Assembly: GCA_963778945.1 (NCBI GenBank)
Contig: CAVZWL010000008.1
Location: 62,001-126,000 of the forward strand
Source: Fen-1254 sp963778945
Lineage (GTDB): Bacteria; Bacteroidota; Ignavibacteria; UBA10030
Direction of reading: 5' to 3'
DNA: 64,000 nucleotides
The notes under the pieces were generated by a model. It had not been told where the DNA came from. It did not search any database and was given only the letters and a program-made list of their open reading frames with translations. Position numbers and translations under genes: made by a program. Below are positions 19,026 to 29,000 of the stretch, piece by piece (the stretch's first letter is position 1; each line of letters opens with the position of its first letter).

Positions 19026-20606
19026 CTATTTGAGAAGAATTAATTTCTTCGTCTCTGTCAGATTACCCGCCTGCAAGCGGTAAAAATAAACGCCGCTGGA
19101 CATTTTTGTTGCATCCCACTGGCGTGCATACGTGCCTGCCGGCATTTCTCCGGAAATAATGGTTGCCACTTCTCTTCCTGTAATATCGAACACCTTCAGA
19201 GAGACATAGGATTTTGATGGAAGGCTGAAGGAAATCGTCGTTGTTGGGTTAAAAGGATTTGGATAGTTCTGCGATAAAGAAAATACCTGCGGGACGTCGG
19301 ATTGAGCTGCAGGCACACTTGTTGGCTGCAATATTTCTGCGAGTGTGTAGGAAAGAATCACATTATATCCATAATAGTTGCTCATAAGGCCGTTGTTAGG
19401 ACCATCGGCTATATCTACGTTATTGTCGAGCGGTCCCAATCCTGAACCATTCCATCCCTGCTGGAAACTGGAAATCAAATTTCCATTTGCATCGTATGTA
19501 TTAACAAGAAGTTGAGTAAGTATTGATTGACTGCCGGTCCATTCGATCGTAGAATCTACAGTAAGCTGGCCGCTTCCGTTATAAGTTTTTGACCCGCGAG
19601 TTGTGAATATCCATTGACTACCCCAAATATCATTCGAATCTGCAAGTTGATGTCCGCCTGCATCATAGGTGTACGTATTGAGCATAATATTCACCCATTG
19701 GCCGCTGCTCCATGTCTGAGTTAAATCCGAAATTTTATTTCCATTTTGATTGTAAGTATATGTGTCAAGTGTTTTGCTCGGTTGACTCGGATTAAAATTA
19801 TTCTCGTTCAAATCCGTAAGTTTATGTCCGTTAGCATCATAAGTGCATGTGTCGGAATCATATTGAATCATTTGGCCGTTATTCCAGTTTTCACTGATAT
19901 TGGTGAGACGGTTTCTATTTATATCATAGGTGCTTGTATCAGTAGAATACGTCATCCATTGACCATTTTCCCAGAATTGACTTAAATTAGTAAGTTCATT
20001 TCCGTTTGTATTATATGTGTTTAATTCCTGCTGGTAATTTTCCCATTGTCCGTTCTGCAGTGTATCTATTAAACTTACAATAGAAATTAAATTTGCATTC
20101 GATTTAAATGCGTCAAGAGTGTACGTTGTGAGCAGCACATTGATCCATTGACCGCTGCGCCACATTGAGGCGGATTCAACAAATTGATTAGTGCTTGGCT
20201 CCCATGTGACTGTGGTAAACGAAGAATTCGTCCATTGACCGCTCTGAGGTGTTTGCGCTAATTGTGAAATCACCAGTCCGCTGTCGTTGTAGGAATAACT
20301 ATACCGCATCGTGGCAGAATCGTAAGCGGAATACACAATCGCTGTATCGACCAGATAAGCTTGAGTAGTATTCGCTGTCGTCTTCTTTGTTTTCTTCGAT
20401 ATCTGATTCGCACTGCTGATTCCTAAGAGCAAACCGTTATGAGCCGTCCCTGCCGCCTGAAGATTTGATGCTTTAAGAGGTTTAGGCGCCAGTGTATTAT
20501 ATTCCTTTAAAAATTCTTTGAAGCTCATTGTGCCTTGAGCTTTTGATTCAAGAGGAAACAAACTGAATATAAAAGCTGCTGCAAAGAAAAATATTAATTT
20601 CTTCAT
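19026..20606 (-). CDS. T9SS-secreted YD-repeat-like protein
   Basis: Signal peptide at the N-terminus (FSLFPLESKAQ), followed from about residue 120 to 390 by imperfect repeats of about 33 residues with the core TYDxNGN(K/E)L(T/S), interspersed with W.NGQW. These resemble short RHS/YD-type beta repeats and may form an elongated surface structure. The sorting tail (LSQNYPNPFNPTTT, VFDITGREVAT) matches that of the gene at 17600 almost residue for residue. No enzymatic motif. 49 bp separate the two genes, which may be co-transcribed. Confidence 0.78.
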   Translation of the reverse strand: MKKLIFFFAAAFIFSLFPLESKAQGTMSFKEFLKEYNTLAPKPLKASNLQAAGTAHNGLLLGISSANQISKKTKKTTANTTQAYLVDTAIVYSAYDSATMRYSYSYNDSGLVISQLAQTPQSGQWTNSSFTTVTWEPSTNQFVESASMWRSGQWINVLLTTYTLDAFKSNANLISIVSLIDTLQNGQWENYQQELNTYNTNGNELTNLSQFWENGQWMTYSTDTSTYDINRNRLTNISENWNNGQMIQYDSDTCTYDANGHKLTDLNENNFNPSQPSKTLDTYTYNQNGNKISDLTQTWSSGQWVNIMLNTYTYDAGGHQLADSNDIWGSQWIFTTRGSKTYNGSGQLTVDSTIEWTGSQSILTQLLVNTYDANGNLISSFQQGWNGSGLGPLDNNVDIADGPNNGLMSNYYGYNVILSYTLAEILQPTSVPAAQSDVPQVFSLSQNYPNPFNPTTTISFSLPSKSYVSLKVFDITGREVATIISGEMPAGTYARQWDATKMSSGVYFYRLQAGNLTETKKLILLK

Positions 20607-21451
20607 ACTATTACCCTTTCCATTGATTGATTTAAAAAATAATCATGCCGCACTGATTAGTTTCATGCTGCCTCCAGCAACGCACATTATGGCTGAGAGA
20701 ATTTTCAAGAATTATCCGATACTTTGTTATGAGTTTGCCTGTCTTGCAGCAAAAGCATAAGAAGGAGAACCGGAACGTGTTCTGATTATTGTGTGCTTGA
20801 AGTCCTCAAGCGCTCAGCAATAATGTAGAGCCAAAAAAATCCTGTACCCGAAATACATCCATTTTTTTTCCTCCTTATAAAAAGTTTTTCGATTGAACGT
20901 AGAGTGTTTTAAATAATTGGATTCAGCTTTTTTATGAGTTCCGTAATCGAAATGATCGGTCGGCAGACGTACTCAAAGAATGTGAAGGGCAATAAAAATA
21001 CGATCGAGCATAACATCATAACCGGTTCATGACAAAGAATTAGATTGTTCCTCTCAAAGAATTTCTGCTTCGATGCTGCTCAATTCATCAATGATTGGTG
21101 GTATTATTGATGGGTCAGAACATCTGTCTGAATTTTATTGAAGACAAATCTTCTTAGTAGCGGGTGGTTAAAAACTATTTTAAATAACAAACTTTATTTC
21201 TATATGAAATGTACAATGATTGCCATTTAATGTCAATATAATCAATATAGTATTAATCTATAGTGTTGAATAATTCATCACTAAATGGGGGGATTTTTCC
21301 CATTCCAATTGATGATTATCACATTCGATAGAATTTCTACAAAAATAAGGAATCATATAATGTAACTACACAGCGTGATTTATTAAGATAAAAAAAATAT
21401 TCAATAAATATAGAGTTAGGGCTTGTACATTTAGAAATCACTTTATATCTT
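20607..21451. other. Long gap without a convincing gene
   Basis: 845 bp upstream of the YD-repeat gene and of the IS66 transposase. It turns AT-rich after about 21170. Apart from a possible 18-codon frame at 20806-20862 nothing coding was found. The left end of the IS66 element should lie in its last 200 bp, but no clean inverted repeat could be paired with the right side. Confidence 0.5.
20806..20862 (-). CDS. Possible 18-codon peptide with a strong ribosome binding site
   Basis: A minus-strand ATG at 20862 follows TAAGGAGG with 8 bp spacing and reads MDVFRVQDFFGSTLLLSA, then TGA. The ribosome binding site is better than most here. It could be a leader peptide or the stump of a lost gene; it lies 200 bp ahead of the T9SS gene at 20606. 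No homology can be claimed. Confidence 0.25.
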   Translation of the reverse strand: MDVFRVQDFFGSTLLLSA

Positions 21452-22894
21452 ATGTGCATGGAACATCGGTCAAGCACACGAGAGAAGATATTAGAAGTCT
21501 ACGCCAAAGGGCCGGATGCTGTAGTTGAACTTGTAGAGACACTGCTGAATGAAATACAAGAGATGAAAAAGATTATCCAGAAACAGGAAGAACGGATCGC
21601 AAAGCTTGAAGATCGACTCAACCAAGACAGTCACAATAGCAACAAGCCGCCATCGAGCGACGGATTGAAACGAACGATCATTCCAACACGCACAAAGAGC
21701 AATCGGCAATCGGGTGGACAAGAAGGCCATAAGGGATCAACGCTTGCGATGAAGGATAAACCGGATAAAACAATTGAACATGCTGTTGACCAGTGTCCCT
21801 GTGGTTGTTCATTGAAACGCATTGAAGTTCGCCGAGTGCATCGACGGCAAGTCATTGATATGCCTGCGCCGCGGGTCGAATATATTGAGCATGAAAGCCA
21901 AGAGAAACAATGTCCGCGTTGTGGAAGAGTCGTGGTTGCACCTTTTCCCGAAGGCATCGAGAAGAGCATACAGTATGGAACGAACATCAAAAGCTTAGCA
22001 GTATACATGATTCAGTCTCAACTGATACCATTGAAAAGAGCTCAAGAACTTCTTCGGAACATGTTTCATATCGAGATATCACAAGGTACACTCCTGAATT
22101 GGACGCAAGAGCTTCACAAGAAATTAGAGCCTGCTGAAAACGAGATTGTTCGGCAATTGAAGCAAGCCGCCGATGTTCATGCAGATGAGACCGGAATATT
22201 CTGTGAAAATAAGCTTTATTGGGTACATGTTGCCGGGACATCGAACTTAACGCATTTTCAGATGCACCACAAACGTGGTTGCGAAGCTATCGGTATCATA
22301 GGCTCGTTGAAGGGAAGAGTTATTCACGATTTCTGGTCGCCTTACTTCAAGTATGACATAGAACACGGTATGTGCAACGCGCATTTGATCCGTGAACTGA
22401 CTGCTGTCTATGAGAATGAAAAACAAGCATGGGCATTAGAGATGAAAGATTTGTTACTACGCATTCACAAGCGTGTTGAAGAAGCGAAAGTGAAGTCTCG
22501 ACCTGTTGGGAGATTGTCTTTGCAGACGCGCCAATATTATGCAGGAAAGTATAGATCGTTGTTGGTCATCGCCAAGGCATTGAATCCGCGTCAAGGATCT
22601 CCGCCGGGGAAGCGCGGAAAACCGAAGCAAACTAGAATACGCAACTTGATTGACCGCATGAGTGACTACCAAGATGCAGTGCTTGCATTTATGGAAGACT
22701 TCCGTGTTCCGTTCACAAACAATCAAGCCGAACGTGATCTTCGCATGTTGAAGGTCAAGCAGAAAATCTCCGGCACTTTCCGCAGCCGTGAAGGAGGCGA
22801 TGCCTTTTGTCGCATTCGTGGATATCTCTCCACCGCCTGCAAGAATGCTTGCTCTGCTTTTGACGCCATCGTATTGGCATTCAATTATCGATAG
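21452..22894 (+). CDS. IS66-family transposase (TnpC type)
   Basis: A 480-aa transposase with an N-terminal coiled coil (about 25-55), the HNSNKPPSSD motif typical of IS66, a zinc-binding region (CPCGC, then CPRCGR) and the DDE core: HADETG, DFWSPY and NNQAERDLRM. No TnpA or TnpB companion gene is present, as in the ISBst12-like subgroup of IS66. An alternative start lies 6 bp downstream. Element ends were not resolved. The frame is intact and it sits between two T9SS cargo regions without visibly interrupting a gene. Confidence 0.9.
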   Translation: MCMEHRSSTREKILEVYAKGPDAVVELVETLLNEIQEMKKIIQKQEERIAKLEDRLNQDSHNSNKPPSSDGLKRTIIPTRTKSNRQSGGQEGHKGSTLAMKDKPDKTIEHAVDQCPCGCSLKRIEVRRVHRRQVIDMPAPRVEYIEHESQEKQCPRCGRVVVAPFPEGIEKSIQYGTNIKSLAVYMIQSQLIPLKRAQELLRNMFHIEISQGTLLNWTQELHKKLEPAENEIVRQLKQAADVHADETGIFCENKLYWVHVAGTSNLTHFQMHHKRGCEAIGIIGSLKGRVIHDFWSPYFKYDIEHGMCNAHLIRELTAVYENEKQAWALEMKDLLLRIHKRVEEAKVKSRPVGRLSLQTRQYYAGKYRSLLVIAKALNPRQGSPPGKRGKPKQTRIRNLIDRMSDYQDAVLAFMEDFRVPFTNNQAERDLRMLKVKQKISGTFRSREGGDAFCRIRGYLSTACKNACSAFDAIVLAFNYR

Positions 22895-23139
22895 CTTGGC
22901 ATAGCGAGTAGGAAATTCAACTTCAACTTCTACTTCTTTTATTGGATCAACCTGAATATCTTTGAATTACAAAAATGAAAAACGCACGCATAATATCATA
23001 GGTGATTTAGACGGGAGATAAAATTCATTTTTTATGCAACCAAAGATACAATATAGTTGTGTTTTTTTCTCTGAATAGATTAGGATGATATTATCCTGCT
23101 TTCTTGAATAAACTATATGCCCGGATAAGGAGAAACGCT

Positions 23140-23539
23140 ATGAAGTATTTATATTTATTTATTTGCTGTATACTTTTAAATTTGAGCAACCTCGATGCCC
23201 AATGGGTCCTATCACATGCAGGTGGAGGCATGAACATGGTTGATGCTTTTGCAGTCATTCCTAATGGTGTGGGTAGTGCAAATCTCTTTGTGGGTATTAG
23301 TGGCAGCGTTTCACTTTCTACAGACAATGGTTCAAGCTGGAACTATGTAAATTCCGGCTTGACAGGAGGAGATGTTCGTGCTTTTGCCGTTACCTCTAAT
23401 GGAACTAGTGGCACGAATCTTTTCGCGGGTACTTTTCTCGGCATGAGTCTTTCTACAAACAATGGTGCAAGTTGGACTACAGTTGATACCGGTTTAACCA
23501 AAATCGATGTTCAAGCTCTTGCTGTCAGCGGAACGAATC
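23140..23539 (+). pseudogene. T9SS propeller protein, 5' part (interrupted by IS256)
   Basis: Start at 23140 with AAGGAGAAACGCT ahead; signal peptide MKYLYLFICCILLNLSNLDA, then propeller repeats (SLSTDNGSSWNYVNSGL, SLSTNNGASWTTVDTGL) like those in the gene at 17600. The frame stops at the IS256 element. Its continuation is at 25019: joining after one copy of the duplicated AACGAATC restores GTNLFAGTYNGLF, a perfect repeat unit. Intact, the gene would have encoded one more large surface propeller. Confidence 0.85.
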
Positions 23540-25010
23540 GAGATTGTCCCATTACCCGTTGATAAGAGCTTCATCTGAGGATGAAGGATAATATAATGGA
23601 TTAAATAATCAAGTCAAGCAACCTGAGCAATACGCTCACCTTTCTGTTTTCTTACTTCATTCTCTAAAGCGGCCAGTAACACCGGCATCGATTTATATCC
23701 TCGAACCTTCCGATATTGATTCTCTGTAAACAAAAAAGCCGTTGAAGACCAGCGCAAGCGCTGCATCGGATTGCGCCAGCGTTTTACATTGCGCATGACA
23801 TTCTCTGCAACAGAAAATGTCGATTCGATAATATTGGTGGTCGAAAAACTTTCCCGTAATACTCCTGGAATCCCTAAACGATGTACTGTCAGGGTCTCTT
23901 CAAAACCTTCTTCAAGACTCCGGGCAGCACTGATACTCAAACGTTCCACATCGCCAATTAAGGATTTCAATGCCCGGTGAGCATCGTCATAATTATTCAT
24001 GCCGTATATCGTATTGAGCTTACGTTCATACTCTGCCTGGTATTGTTCCGTCAAATGCTTCCGAAGATTTTCACTCTTATGAAATTGGCAACGCTGGACA
24101 ACGGCATTCTTTCCATAAAAATCATCTACAGCTTTGCGTAAGGCCTTAGAACCATCTATAATAAACAATATCTCACGGTCCACCTTCAAACCTCGGCTTA
24201 CAAGATCTTCAAAGAGGCTTTTACATACCTCCGCATTCTCTGTCGATCCTTCACGGAACCCTAAAACATGCTTTTTTCCCGTCGTTTCGATACCTACTAC
24301 CGCTATCGTCATCTGATGATCCAATGGCATTCCGTCTATTAGGATAACACAGATATCCAATCCCGATAAATCCCTCTCGCAAAATGCCTTCATATCTGCT
24401 TCTGTCGATTCTACGATCTTCCGGCTTACGACTGACTTCGATACGCCTGCCATTTTTGCCATCTTTTCCAGCGTCTTTCGATAATTCCGGCAGCTGACTC
24501 CAGCCAGCATCCGCTGATAGATCGCTCTGGTTCTCTCGTCATCACTATGAAATTTCGTGTAACTCTTCAGCGGTACTTCGCCTCCTGATCTATATCGCAA
24601 TCGTTGCTTCGTGATCCCTTGGCGTTGGCCTCCTACAACTATCGATCCCTGCTCTTTGCTCCACCGGTTGATCTCCGTCTTCCGATTTCCCGCTTCTCCA
24701 GCTAAATGTTCCTCTTCCGCCTTGATCAGGCTTTTCATCAATAGTAATCCCGCACTCGTCGCAAATGTCTGCATCTCCAACCCAAGCTCTTCCATCAGTC
24801 TATCCAATGGAAATCCTTCTTCCCATTGCGTATCATAGACCAGCTTGATTTGTCCAGTTGTTCTTCCTATCTTTTTCTTACACATGGCGATCCTTCCTTT
24901 CTGTGGTTTGAATTTGGCTTCGTCCTCAGAAATATCGGCTTCGCCATGTTTTATTTCAAGTCATGACTGTTCCTTTTTTGTCTTTTATCAACGGAGTTTG
25001 GGACATCCTC
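23540..25010 (-). mobile_element. IS256-family insertion sequence, copy 2 (1471 bp)
   Basis: Starts GAGATTGTCCCA and ends TGGGACATCCTC, with inverted repeats of about 29 bp (both ends share CGTTGATAA further in). It is bracketed by the 8-bp duplication AACGAATC at 23532-23539 and 25011-25018, the target duplication size expected for IS256. Removing the element and one duplication restores the host gene frame exactly, so the insertion is recent. Confidence 0.95.
23614..24885 (-). CDS. IS256-family (mutator-type) transposase
   Basis: A 423-aa transposase with the same DDE core as the copy at 6431: LIDGMPLD, IIDGSKAL and STTNIIES with its Glu, and QRCQFHK between. Differences from copy 1 are scattered substitutions (for example SIVVGG against SVVVGG, GGEVPL against GGEVQL). 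The frame is intact and the element has perfect flanking duplications, so this copy is the better candidate for an active transposase. Confidence 0.93.
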   Translation of the reverse strand: MCKKKIGRTTGQIKLVYDTQWEEGFPLDRLMEELGLEMQTFATSAGLLLMKSLIKAEEEHLAGEAGNRKTEINRWSKEQGSIVVGGQRQGITKQRLRYRSGGEVPLKSYTKFHSDDERTRAIYQRMLAGVSCRNYRKTLEKMAKMAGVSKSVVSRKIVESTEADMKAFCERDLSGLDICVILIDGMPLDHQMTIAVVGIETTGKKHVLGFREGSTENAEVCKSLFEDLVSRGLKVDREILFIIDGSKALRKAVDDFYGKNAVVQRCQFHKSENLRKHLTEQYQAEYERKLNTIYGMNNYDDAHRALKSLIGDVERLSISAARSLEEGFEETLTVHRLGIPGVLRESFSTTNIIESTFSVAENVMRNVKRWRNPMQRLRWSSTAFLFTENQYRKVRGYKSMPVLLAALENEVRKQKGERIAQVA

Positions 25011-25779
25011 AACGAATCTTTTCGCAGGGACATATAATGGACTCTTTTTATCGACAAATAACGGCACAAGTTGGACTGCTGTCGATTCAGGATTACCAAG
25101 CATTAATATCCAAGCTTTGACCGTCATTGGTACGAATATTTTCGCAGGGATTTATAACGGACTCTTTTTATCGACCAATAATGGCACAAGTTGGACTCAA
25201 GTCGATTCCGGGTTGGCAAATGCTAATGTCCATGCATTCGCAGTAATCGATACGAATCTCTTTGCTGCAAGTGCAGGCATTTACTTATCGACTAACATGG
25301 GAACAAGTTGGACCGCTGTCGATTCCGGTGTGCCAAACACCGCAATTTATTCTCTTGCAGCCAGCGGTAAGAATGTTTTTGCAGGTATTTTCAACGCTGT
25401 TCTTTATTCTACAAACAATGGAACAAGCTGGAATTCGACATTTTCGAATTATTCTAATAACCCTGAAGGAGAGATTTGGGCCATTATCGTCTCCGACTCG
25501 AATCTTTTTGTCGGGAGTTCGGAGGGTGGCATTTGGCGGCGTCCATTATCTGATATCATTACCGGAGTAAAAGAAAACCCAAAACAGCTTCCAACCGAAT
25601 ATTCTCTCAGTCAGAATTATCCCAATCCGTTTAATCCGTCCACCACTATTACATTTTCTTTAGAGGCGTATAGCCACGCGTCCTTGAGAGTGTATGATCT
25701 GCTGGGGCGCGAAGTGACAACACTTATCAATCAGGAAAAACCAGCAGGCACATATGATATTTCATTTGATGGAAGTAAG
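25011..25779 (+). pseudogene. T9SS propeller protein, 3' part (cut by IS21)
   Basis: Continues the gene broken at 23539: propeller repeats (GLFLSTNNGTSWTAVDSGL, GLFLSTNNGTSWTQVDSGL) and most of a T9SS tail (LSQNYPNPFNPSTT, VYDLLGREVTTL, FDGSK). The tail ends abruptly at 25779 where an IS21-type end begins; the expected last 30 residues are not found beyond the element. Two different IS families have thus hit this one gene. Confidence 0.85.
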
Positions 25780-25888
25780 TGTCAAGGGCCACGACAATTC
25801 CCCACTCCCAGGGCCAGCATATTCCCCACCTGACCATTTGAATCATCCAAGAGGAATGCCATCTTGATTCTTCACAAAAAGGAGAGTT

Positions 25889-27469
25889 ATGGCATTCAAA
25901 GGAATCGGACTTATGGACACCTGGGAAATAATCCGCCGGTATCATAATGGACAAAAAAAGAGAACTATTGCCAAAGCGCTTGGCTATGACCGAAAAACCG
26001 TCAGAAAATATATAAAACACCTTGAATCAAAAGGAGTATCACTCGATAATAATACCCCACTGGAGAAAGAACAAGTTCTCCAGATGATGCGTGAGTTTAT
26101 AACGGACACAGAACGAACAGCTGACAAACAGACCTTGTTTGAGGCATACCGGCAAGAGGTTATTGATCTGGTAACAAAACCGCCGGAATTAAAACTCAAA
26201 ACAGCATTTGCTGTCATCTGTCAGAGACACGATCTTGCCGGTAAAGTCAGTTATAGCAGTTTTAAACGATTTGCCAGAGGCTATCAGCTGGATTTTTCAC
26301 CGGATAAAACAACATGTCGTATCGAGGTTGAACCAGCAAGCCAGCTTCAGGTCGATTACTGTAAACTCGGACTCCGGCTTGATCTGGAAACAGGAAAATC
26401 CAGAGTTTTATATGCTTTTATAGCAACTCTCTCCTATAGCCGTCACAAATATGTTGAGTTTACCTTCCAGCAAACTCAACAGAGCTTTGTTCAATCCCAC
26501 GTCAATGCTTTCACCTTCTTTGGCGGTGCAACTAAAACAATCGTTCCTGACAATCTGAAAGCTGGGGTTATAAAGCCTTCTCTCTACGACCCTCAGTTTA
26601 ACCGTTCTTATCAGGAAATGGCGGAATATTACGGCTGCTTTATCGACCCAGCTCGTGTTGCCCATCCAAAGGATAAGCCCAAAGTAGAACGTGATGTGCA
26701 AACCGTCCGGGAAAAATACAAAGAACTTATAGCCATCGATCCAACGGCCACGGTAATGGATCTGAATCGGAAAATCCTCGATTGGCTTCGCAATGGCTAT
26801 GGCATAAAAAAACACGGAACAACACATCAGAAGCCTTTTCTTGTCTTTCAGGAAGAAGAACAACCAAAGCTGCTGCCATTACCCCAACAACCTTTTGAAG
26901 CTGCCATCTGGAAAGAAGCTACCGTACATCCCGATCATTACATTCAGGTTCAGAAGAAGAGTTACTCCATTCCCGGAGCTTATCTGGGCAAGAAAGTATG
27001 GGCAAAAATCACACATAATATGGTTGAAGTCTATTTCAATGAACAATTGATCAAACAGCATCCTATCGCCAAGGGGTTCCGCCAGACTGACCCACACGAC
27101 TTCCCTGAGCATCTTGCCGTTGCCGTGGATCGCGGCTTCCCGCTGTTCCTCCAAAATGAAGCTGCTAAAATCGGTCCTCAATTTGCACTGCTTATCCGGA
27201 AGATGCTTCTTCCTCATGCCTTTATGAACATGAGGCGTGTCCAGGGATTGCTCAGCCTCGCCAAGAAATATCCGGATCAACTTGTTGAACGTGCCTCTGC
27301 CGAACTCAACCCAAAGGGCTTCTGCACATCGAAGCATTTTAGGGCTCTCATCGAGAAAATCATTTTCATGCAACAAGAAGAACAATCATACGAGTTTTTA
27401 CTCTCTGACGAAACACGCTCGTTCGTCAGAGACAGTTCATACTTCGATCACTCATCTCAAAGGAACTGA
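25889..27469 (+). CDS. istA: IS21 transposase IstA
   Basis: DDE transposase of 526 aa. An N-terminal helix-turn-helix (GQKKRTIAKALGYDRKTVRK) is followed by the rve core: first Asp in LQVDYCKLG (about 152), second in TIVPDNLKAG (about 220), Glu in KPKVERDVQTVRE (about 262). A beta-barrel C-terminal domain follows. It needs the IstB ATPase encoded 2 bp downstream. Frame intact. Confidence 0.93.
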   Translation: MAFKGIGLMDTWEIIRRYHNGQKKRTIAKALGYDRKTVRKYIKHLESKGVSLDNNTPLEKEQVLQMMREFITDTERTADKQTLFEAYRQEVIDLVTKPPELKLKTAFAVICQRHDLAGKVSYSSFKRFARGYQLDFSPDKTTCRIEVEPASQLQVDYCKLGLRLDLETGKSRVLYAFIATLSYSRHKYVEFTFQQTQQSFVQSHVNAFTFFGGATKTIVPDNLKAGVIKPSLYDPQFNRSYQEMAEYYGCFIDPARVAHPKDKPKVERDVQTVREKYKELIAIDPTATVMDLNRKILDWLRNGYGIKKHGTTHQKPFLVFQEEEQPKLLPLPQQPFEAAIWKEATVHPDHYIQVQKKSYSIPGAYLGKKVWAKITHNMVEVYFNEQLIKQHPIAKGFRQTDPHDFPEHLAVAVDRGFPLFLQNEAAKIGPQFALLIRKMLLPHAFMNMRRVQGLLSLAKKYPDQLVERASAELNPKGFCTSKHFRALIEKIIFMQQEEQSYEFLLSDETRSFVRDSSYFDHSSQRN

Positions 27470-27471
27470 CT

Positions 27472-28236
27472 ATGTCAAACATGGCACAACTCATAACACA
27501 ACTCAAAGCTCTGAAACTCTCCGGCATCACCGAAACACTGGACTTACGGCTCATGGAAGCCCAGAGTAATCAACTGAGCGTCTCGGAGTTCCTTGCGATG
27601 ATCCTTAATGACGAACTCCAGAGGCGAAGCAACAGGAAGCTCCAGCGCTTGCTCACTCATGCTCATGCCGAAGCCAGTAAAACGTTAGAATCTTTTGATT
27701 ACTCCTTCAATAAATCCATCAATGCTTCTATGATGCGAGAACTCGGCACCTGTCGTTTTATCGAGAAAGGGGAGAATATTTTCTTCATCGGCCCCACCGG
27801 CACCGGAAAGACACATCTGGCAAAAGCTCTTGCTCATATGGCCTGTCGGCAGCATCTTGAGGTTGAGTTCTTCAACTTCCAGGAGCTCTTCCGTCTGCTC
27901 AAGCAAGCCGATCTTGCCAACTTACTCGATAAACGAATCAGACCGTTACTCAAAGCCGACCTCTTGATACTCGATGACTTTGCTTTCAAAAAACTTGATC
28001 AACAATCTGCTGAATACTTTTACGCCATTGTTGATGCTCGATATGCATCCAAATCCATCGTTCTCACCAGTAACCGTGCAATCAACGACTGGGGAGTTAT
28101 CTTTCCCGATCCCATCATGGCTAATGCCTTGATGGATCGCTTAGCCCACAATGCTCACCAGATTATTATCAAAGGAGAATCTTTTAGAAAAAAACTGAAA
28201 CCTATCAAATATATCTTGACTATGAAATCATCTTGA
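27472..28236 (+). CDS. istB: IS21 helper ATPase IstB
   Basis: AAA+ ATPase of 254 aa that assembles on DNA and directs IstA to its target. Walker A is GPTGTGKTHLAKALA (about 103-117), Walker B LLILDDFAF (about 163-171), and sensor 1 SNRAINDW. The short N-terminal domain is typical of IstB. It directly follows istA, with 2 bp between stop and start, so translation is probably coupled. Confidence 0.94.
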   Translation: MSNMAQLITQLKALKLSGITETLDLRLMEAQSNQLSVSEFLAMILNDELQRRSNRKLQRLLTHAHAEASKTLESFDYSFNKSINASMMRELGTCRFIEKGENIFFIGPTGTGKTHLAKALAHMACRQHLEVEFFNFQELFRLLKQADLANLLDKRIRPLLKADLLILDDFAFKKLDQQSAEYFYAIVDARYASKSIVLTSNRAINDWGVIFPDPIMANALMDRLAHNAHQIIIKGESFRKKLKPIKYILTMKSS

Positions 28237-28450
28237 ACTACAATACAAAATAACTCACGTCAGGTGGGGAATTGTGCTGACCCTGACTGTGGGGAATAAG
28301 TGGCCCCCGACAGGTGGGGCTTTTTTTTAGTATATGCATCGATGAATATCAATTCGTTATCGATTTAACAACATGAATTGATTAATGTGCTTTTCACATT
28401 TTCTGATATAAGACGAATGTTCTTGTAAAATTTACGCAAACTATTTGTTC

Positions 28451-28509
28451 TTTTACGACAAAGGTTTTGTGATTCTACGACAAGCTTTTGGTGCTTTTAC
28501 GACATACTT
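28451..28509 (+). repeat. 22-bp tandem repeat, about 2.6 units
   Basis: Three units begin at 28451, 28473 and 28495, each starting TTYTACGACA; units 1 and 2 continue with a similar AA-rich then TTTTG-rich half. They lie in the 28313-29000 gap, which otherwise holds only a lipoprotein gene fragment at 28656. The spacing of two helical turns would suit binding of a regulator on one face, but no gene association is proven. Confidence 0.5.
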
Positions 28510-28655
28510 ATTTTTAAACTAACTACAAACAGGTGCTTGATATGATTTCAAAATTATTGTATCATTCGCGCATCACTTTACCTTAATAAATCCACCACAC
28601 TTAATATCATTCATTCCAAGTTCTATGTCGTTTTTATAGAAAGAACACGCAGATA

Positions 28656-28769
28656 ATGAACTCACGAATATTCCTCGGTAGCTGTATAGCTTTGCTTCTT
28701 GCAGAGTTCGGCTGTCCCAATGGCGATCGTGTTTCATTTTTTGATACTATCTGGCACCAATTATTATAG
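28656..28769 (+). pseudogene. Fragment of a lipoprotein gene
   Basis: A 37-codon frame reading MNSRIFLGSCIALLLAEFGC then a short tail to TAG. It matches the N-terminus of the lipoprotein gene at 8019-9305 (RILLGSCMALLITGFGC) including the lipobox, then loses similarity. This is the stump of a paralogue whose body has been lost, probably with the rearrangements around the IS21 element. Confidence 0.55.
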
Positions 28770-29000
28770 CTATGTTGAACCTCTTGATAGAAGAAATAAT
28801 GACCACGAAGAGAACCGATGATGATTCTACTTGATATGAGATGGTATTATGGATAAAATAATTTGCTGATTATTAAGTCTGAAGAATCCGTGGCGCACGA
28901 AGAAAGAGAATTTGTGTTTTGTTGTAATAATCGACATCTAAAAAGAAAAGAATGGAAATATCAATCATGAGTGTATTATTCAAACACAAAAGGAGAAATT

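Larger units (their letters stand above)
25780..28312 (+). mobile_element. IS21-family insertion sequence
   Basis: Begins TGTCAAGGGCCAC and ends GTGGCCCCCGACA, terminal repeats facing each other, with further subterminal repeats of the form TTCCCCAC near both ends, as in IS21. It carries istA and istB. No target duplication could be matched (AAGTAAG to the left, GGTGGGG to the right), and the host gene's end is missing beyond it, suggesting a deletion at the right edge. Confidence 0.85.

Noticed and set aside
23540..25010. Two identical IS256 copies flanking a composite transposon (6357-25010)
   Set aside because: Copy 2 has its own perfect 8-bp duplication, showing independent insertion, and the stretch between contains core genes such as the hydrogenase.
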